Source: Nitrospirae bacterium MYbinv3
GTDB taxonomy: Bacteria; Nitrospirota; Thermodesulfovibrionia; Thermodesulfovibrionales; Magnetobacteriaceae
Direction: 5' to 3'
Length of the DNA stretch: 64,000 bases
NCBI GenBank assembly: GCA_002753395.1
Contig: PEAB01000011.1
Coordinates: 1 to 64,000, forward strand
A model generated the notes under the pieces. That model had not been told where the DNA came from and made no database searches. It saw only the letters and a list, made by a program, of their open reading frames with translations. Position 1 is the first letter of the stretch. Every line of letters starts with the position of its first letter. Position numbers and translations under genes: made by a program. Shown here piece after piece: positions 59,700 to 64,000 of this stretch.

Positions 59700-61757
59700 C
59701 TACTCAACACTTACTTCTATTATTTTACTTGTATCAACACCCAAGATGTCAACAACCTTGACCATTATCTTATATCTGCCCGTCTGCTTGTACGTATGTG
59801 GGACAGAAACAAACTCTATTGCAGGCGACCTCTTGGTGCGAAAACTCTGCCACTCGTTTTCAAACAGATAATTGCCAATCCATTGTTCTTCTATCTCACC
59901 TCTATCGTTTTTGACCTTGATGATCTCCCTCTTGTCCTCGTAGTTGAAGTCTATCGCCCAGTAGTCGATCCAGTCGTGCCAATCCTTTGTGAGCAGCGTG
60001 CGGCTGATAATACCATCCTTATCCTTCTCTATCTTCCATATCTGGCCATCCTCAAAGACCACCCTGCTGCCAGCCCGCATCGACTGCTGAATCTCCTCAA
60101 GGTCGTCCTGTGTGTAGTGCGTTACAAAGTCGGTAAGCTCTACGGCAACGGTCTTTCCCTTCACTATCGCATTAGCGTTAAGGTAGGCCACATCAAAGAA
60201 CCTCGCCTGCCCCTTCTCTACAGCCCGTTTGTCAAAGACATCCCTGGGGATGTACTTAAGGGCTACCGATACGCCCTTGTCTCCAAGCTCCTGAATAAAA
60301 TGGGGCGTCAGGCCCATCTCAAACTCAAAGCCCAAGACATCAACCCTGATGTATAACTTCTGACGGCACTCCTCAAAGATATCCGTTAAGCGGGTCTGAG
60401 TAACTGGCACGTCAAGAGGCCCAACGTGCACAAACCTTCCAGCCTTGACTCCGTGCAGGGTTCTATTACCATCTATGCGTCTTGCCTTGTAAGCCTCCAA
60501 TATCAGGTCAACATAGAGATCCTCCTTAGCCTTGAGTCTATCGTTTGTCAGATCGTTCATAAAGAACTGACGCTCGTATCTACCCGGGTTTAGTACCTCA
60601 AAGGCCCTGTAATCCTTGCCGCTGCTCTTCAATTCCCTCTGGACACCGATGAGCCTCTTTCTTGTCGTGTGTATACTGAAACGCCCTAGATCCGCCGTTA
60701 TCCACTTCCTACTCAACCTCTCCGCAACTGCCGCCGTCGTCCCGCTGCCACAGAAGAAATCCGCTACTACGTCACCCTCGTTCGAGGATGCCTTGATAAT
60801 ACGTTCTAACAATTTGGTGGGTTTCTGAGTCGGGTAATTTAAATCCTCACTATGGACTTTACCCAAGTCAGGGATATCTGACCACCAATCTTCAATTATT
60901 TTTCCTTTTTCATCTAATGCCTCTAGAAGTTCATCATCTTTTCTACCTGTTAAGGCTGTCTTACCACCAGTTTTCAAACTTTTTACAAACGGTACTCTTA
61001 TCTCATCAGGTTTGAAAATTATTTTTTGATTTTTTTTGTAAAATAAAAGATGGTCATGTTTTCTTGGATAATTTCTTTTTTGATTAGTTGGCCCCGTATA
61101 GCAATAAGCGATTTGATTTACAAATTTTTCACTTCCAAAAATGTCATCTAATAATAATCTCAAATGACTAACAACTCTCCAATCGCAATGGACGTAAATG
61201 CTCCCATCATCAGCCAATAGGTTGTGCATCAGCTTTAAGCGTTCATACATCATGGTCAGGTACGATGAGATACCCTTCCCCCATGTGTCACGATAGGCGA
61301 TTTCCTCAATAATACTCCGTTTCTTCTGGGCTGTCTCACCCCCTATCTCTATGTCAAAGCCAAAGTCGGCACCTACGGCAAAAGGCGGGTCTATGTAGAT
61401 GAGCTTAACACCCCCCTCTTTCTCTATCTCCGCCCTAAGAGGCCCATAGGCAAGCGACGAGAGGATGAGCTTGTTGTCCCCCCAGATCAGCTTGTTCGTC
61501 CAGCCTTTAAGCTGCCTGCCCCGATAATCAGTCTCAAACAAAGAAAGCGCTGCCTCTCTCTCTTGACGAGGCTCATCTATATGCTCTATGCTGTGAAACG
61601 GCAGGACTACATTGGTTACATCCTCCTTACGACCGTTCCAAAAGAGAAACACATCCTCCTCATCCGAAAACAGCTTGTATATATATTCCTTTGGAAGCCT
61701 CTCCCCAGCCCTGATTAACTCAATGATCCGGTTTTTATCTCTATCATCCAAACTCAC
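59700..61757 (-). CDS. Adenine DNA methyltransferase, type III Mod-like
   Basis: A 685-residue N6-adenine methyltransferase of the beta class. The catalytic DPPF (residues 123-126, in [16 protein letters not shown]) comes before the SAM-binding [17 protein letters not shown] near residue 350, the order of type III Mod proteins. Conserved helper segments include [29 protein letters not shown] and [14 protein letters not shown]. The C-terminal 270 residues form an extra domain that may recognise the target. It lies 2 bases downstream of a Res-like helicase-nuclease gene and 6 bases upstream of batD. The recognition sequence cannot be read. Confidence 0.92.
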   Translation of the reverse strand: MSLDDRDKNRIIELIRAGERLPKEYIYKLFSDEEDVFLFWNGRKEDVTNVVLPFHSIEHIDEPRQEREAALSLFETDYRGRQLKGWTNKLIWGDNKLILSSLAYGPLRAEIEKEGGVKLIYIDPPFAVGADFGFDIEIGGETAQKKRSIIEEIAYRDTWGKGISSYLTMMYERLKLMHNLLADDGSIYVHCDWRVVSHLRLLLDDIFGSEKFVNQIAYCYTGPTNQKRNYPRKHDHLLFYKKNQKIIFKPDEIRVPFVKSLKTGGKTALTGRKDDELLEALDEKGKIIEDWWSDIPDLGKVHSEDLNYPTQKPTKLLERIIKASSNEGDVVADFFCGSGTTAAVAERLSRKWITADLGRFSIHTTRKRLIGVQRELKSSGKDYRAFEVLNPGRYERQFFMNDLTNDRLKAKEDLYVDLILEAYKARRIDGNRTLHGVKAGRFVHVGPLDVPVTQTRLTDIFEECRQKLYIRVDVLGFEFEMGLTPHFIQELGDKGVSVALKYIPRDVFDKRAVEKGQARFFDVAYLNANAIVKGKTVAVELTDFVTHYTQDDLEEIQQSMRAGSRVVFEDGQIWKIEKDKDGIISRTLLTKDWHDWIDYWAIDFNYEDKREIIKVKNDRGEIEEQWIGNYLFENEWQSFRTKRSPAIEFVSVPHTYKQTGRYKIMVKVVDILGVDTSKIIEVSVE

Positions 61758-61759
61758 TA

Positions 61760-64000
61760 CTATACACTGGCGTCAGTTATTTTAAATAACTTTACAATAT
61801 CAGAAAAAGTCTTTAGTTTCTTTCCTTTCTTCTCCCAACCTTCTTCTGTAACAAACAAAGGTGTATAAGTGTACCTGGTCTGTGCAGCGTTTACGTCTTT
61901 GCACCATGTGGATAGTCGTTTTATCTTGTGAGGGTCGTCTAAATCAGACCTGCCTTTAGTTTCTAAGATAAAAAAAGCTGTATCGCTTGTTTTTACTAGA
62001 AAATCTGGATAGTATTCTCGTATGTTTCCATTTTCAGCTTGATATTCAATCTTGAAGTTTATACCGCCATCACCCATAGTGTTTTTTGCATAGGAAATCA
62101 CATCTGTAAAACGATCTTCCAGCGCTGCTGCAAAGCCTAATTCAAAATTGTTATCGCCAATTACCTTATTGAATATAGATTTCTTAGAGACAATATAGTT
62201 TTGATTTTCCACGACCTTAGGCCTTGCTGATTTAAGTGAAAAATAACTCTTTACTTCTGTTTTTCCTTTATCTTTAACAGTCAATTCATCAATAGCTTTT
62301 TTAAATGTCGTGTATATAATATCCATTGGTTGTGCCTCGGATAGATTGAGTAATGTTTGAGGGTCGCCTGGTTCAACTTCTTTGTTAAATAGTTGATGTC
62401 TTATAAAACTCTCCACTTTAGGATACAAGGTGTTAAAACCGCCTATCAAACGGTTTTGCTTTAAAATGCTTTCAGTAATAAAACTTATTACGTTTCTATA
62501 ATCAGGAACGGTTTCCTTTAAAGTTGTTTTATGAGAAAAGTATCCTTCAATATCGTTAAAAACAATGTTGCGTTTTTTATCCAGGTAGAAATGCTTGAGA
62601 ACTACTTTTTCGTGTTTGATTTTACCAACGTCGAGCGATTCTAAGTCCTTATATTCTCTATAAAGTCGTGGACTTATCTGTGGAATAGGAATATCCAATG
62701 AGTCTAAATCTTTGCTGGGATTATCCTTGTCCACTTCTATGATTACAGGTGATTTCCCCCTTGAGTCGTCACCCATTTGGCTATATTGGAATTCTATTCC
62801 TTCGGTTTTTAGACCTTCTACAAAATCCAAAAAGGGAGCTGTGCCAACCACAACCAGTTCTTCTGGTATGTCTAACGAAAACATCTTTCGCAGCCCGCGT
62901 CCAATAGTTTGTTCTGGCAGTATTTTAGCATCAGCGCCAAACGGACGTAACCCAACAATGGTTGTTACGTTCTTTACGTCCCATCCTTCACGCAGCATAA
63001 GGACTGAGACAACGGCTTTGTATGGCGAATGGTCTTTGTCGATGTCGTCTGCTGCCTTACGTAATTTCTCTAACTCAACCTTATCTTTTTTCGCTGTTGC
63101 CAATTCCTTTAACTCACCTGAATTGTTTGTGTGAATAGTCAACACAGAACTTTTCATTAATGAATAGCTGCTTTCCAAAAATGCTGCGGCTTGTTCTGCC
63201 TCTTTAGTCGTCATTGTCATAACAAACAAAATAGGCGTTTTATGGTTTTTTAGTTCTTCGTACTGTTTTTTCCATTCCAGGTAACCCAAATGGATATAAT
63301 CTCTGTATCGTTCAATAAAATCAATAGAGCTTTTATCCTGTATTTTGTAACGAGAGGTCTCATCAGGCAATACTGGCGACTTTACTACATTGTGTTTGAT
63401 AGCCTCAACCAAAGGATAATCGCAGATTGTCTGAACAAAAATTGCACCACTGCTATCTCTCGGCGTTGCAGAATAGTCGATTTGAAGACTTATACCGGTA
63501 TTGTTTTTAAGTTTTAGTTTATTGCTTATATCTTGAATACTCTTAAACCAGACCAAAGAACTGTCATGTATGTGATGAGCCTCGTCATTTAAGATTAACA
63601 GGTCTTTTATCTTATCACTACGTACCACATTACCCAGGTCTAAGCCTTTTGACGTGTCAGCGTCAGGCTTAGGTATATGGCCTAAAAAAACTGATTCAAA
63701 AGGCTGTTCTGGATTATCATAAAAAAACACCCGGTGGATATTGGTTAAGAAGATATTTCCTGATTCGGTGATCGCCTTTAAATCGTCTTGTATGTGAAGC
63801 GTTAATCGAAAGTCGTTTTTCCAGTATCTATCGCCAAAACCGTTATCAGGTAAAAAAGGTTCTTCAATAAACATCTTCAGGTCATCAAAATCCTTGCGTA
63901 ACCTGTTAAGCACGATTACGTTTGGCGCAATAACCAAAAAGTTCTTTGACAACATACTGTGAGTTTCATAAAGTCTATTAAAGTAAGACCACACCAAAGT
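61760..64000 (-). CDS. Type III restriction Res-like helicase-nuclease (5' end outside the window)
   Basis: At least 746 residues are visible; the frame is still open at the window edge and the Walker A region expected before WSYFNRLYE is missing, so the N-terminus lies beyond. Motif II is LNDEAHH (DEAH-like); [12 protein letters not shown] and [12 protein letters not shown] are helicase motifs V and VI. A PD-(D/E)XK nuclease domain near the C-terminus reads [21 protein letters not shown]. It would cut DNA after ATP-dependent movement in complex with the methyltransferase encoded next. The gene order res then mod is the reverse of most type III operons. Confidence 0.9.
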   Translation of the reverse strand, partial: TLVWSYFNRLYETHSMLSKNFLVIAPNVIVLNRLRKDFDDLKMFIEEPFLPDNGFGDRYWKNDFRLTLHIQDDLKAITESGNIFLTNIHRVFFYDNPEQPFESVFLGHIPKPDADTSKGLDLGNVVRSDKIKDLLILNDEAHHIHDSSLVWFKSIQDISNKLKLKNNTGISLQIDYSATPRDSSGAIFVQTICDYPLVEAIKHNVVKSPVLPDETSRYKIQDKSSIDFIERYRDYIHLGYLEWKKQYEELKNHKTPILFVMTMTTKEAEQAAAFLESSYSLMKSSVLTIHTNNSGELKELATAKKDKVELEKLRKAADDIDKDHSPYKAVVSVLMLREGWDVKNVTTIVGLRPFGADAKILPEQTIGRGLRKMFSLDIPEELVVVGTAPFLDFVEGLKTEGIEFQYSQMGDDSRGKSPVIIEVDKDNPSKDLDSLDIPIPQISPRLYREYKDLESLDVGKIKHEKVVLKHFYLDKKRNIVFNDIEGYFSHKTTLKETVPDYRNVISFITESILKQNRLIGGFNTLYPKVESFIRHQLFNKEVEPGDPQTLLNLSEAQPMDIIYTTFKKAIDELTVKDKGKTEVKSYFSLKSARPKVVENQNYIVSKKSIFNKVIGDNNFELGFAAALEDRFTDVISYAKNTMGDGGINFKIEYQAENGNIREYYPDFLVKTSDTAFFILETKGRSDLDDPHKIKRLSTWCKDVNAAQTRYTYTPLFVTEEGWEKKGKKLKTFSDIVKLFKITDASV

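Overview
The window is a bacterial chromosomal segment of moderate G+C. It carries a complete division and cell-wall (dcw) cluster, a flagellin gene, a DsrC/DsrMKJ-type sulfur electron-transfer locus, nickel/cobalt uptake genes and unusually many small dispersed repeats. A DsrC with both C-terminal cysteines, DsrK- and DsrM-like subunits, a DVU0298-like HEAT protein and split YeeE/YedE transporters suggest a dissimilatory sulfur-metabolising, flagellated, Gram-negative bacterium, perhaps in Nitrospirota/Thermodesulfovibrionia. That placement is an inference; there is no rRNA in the window.

Layout. 1-9 kb: a secreted SGNH-like/FG-GAP protein, a degenerate receiver, a CheY-type regulator with a receiver-histidine kinase, a polyprenyl-phosphate-type glycosyltransferase, a nonsense-broken Rpn/YhgA-like nuclease, an Smr protein and a B12-binding radical SAM protein. 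10.5-30 kb, all minus strand: mraZ-rsmH-ftsL-ftsI-murE-murF-mraY-(D,D-carboxypeptidase)-murD-ftsW-murG-murC-murB-ddl-ftsQ-ftsA-ftsZ. Many of these genes overlap. The cluster starts at a clear promoter and a MraZ-type operator. 30-35.5 kb: fliC, a multiply frameshifted pseudogene, a HEAT protein overlapping murA, an unknown gene and tRNA-Arg(ACG). 35.8-40 kb: a nikK-nikL-(beta-barrel)-nikM cluster behind a leader terminator, then galU, which may be leaderless. 40-45 kb: leuA, pssA, psd and divergent proS. 45.6-49 kb: a membrane protein with a Gly/Cys-rich tail, a tightly coupled radical SAM/SPASM enzyme and a frameshifted TIR-domain gene. 49-55.6 kb: a decayed IS1-type insertion sequence beside dsrJ-K-M-C-like genes, a zinc-ribbon protein and a YeeE/YedE pair. 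55.8-64 kb: a pRiA4b ORF-3-type protein, batE-batD and a type III-like restriction-modification pair (mod and the 3' part of res).

Three observations stand out. (1) The Gly/Cys-tailed membrane protein and SPASM enzyme at 45.7-48.2 kb look like a substrate/maturase pair and are the best candidate for an undescribed modification system. (2) The intergenic repeats resolve into nested miniature mobile elements. A 165-166 bp element with perfect 18-bp terminal inverted repeats is flanked by 11-bp direct repeats at both full copies. One copy sits inside an IS1-type MITE that has its own 8-bp target duplication. At least ten copies of a hairpin-rich core occur, some under different termini. (3) In the nickel/cobalt cluster three consecutive exported proteins are predicted to begin with histidine after signal-peptide cleavage.

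Several genes are decayed (6.9, 32.2, 48.4 and 49.1 kb). Start codons were moved from the longest reading frame where ribosome-binding sites or family alignments supported it, including a probable CTG start for ftsA.
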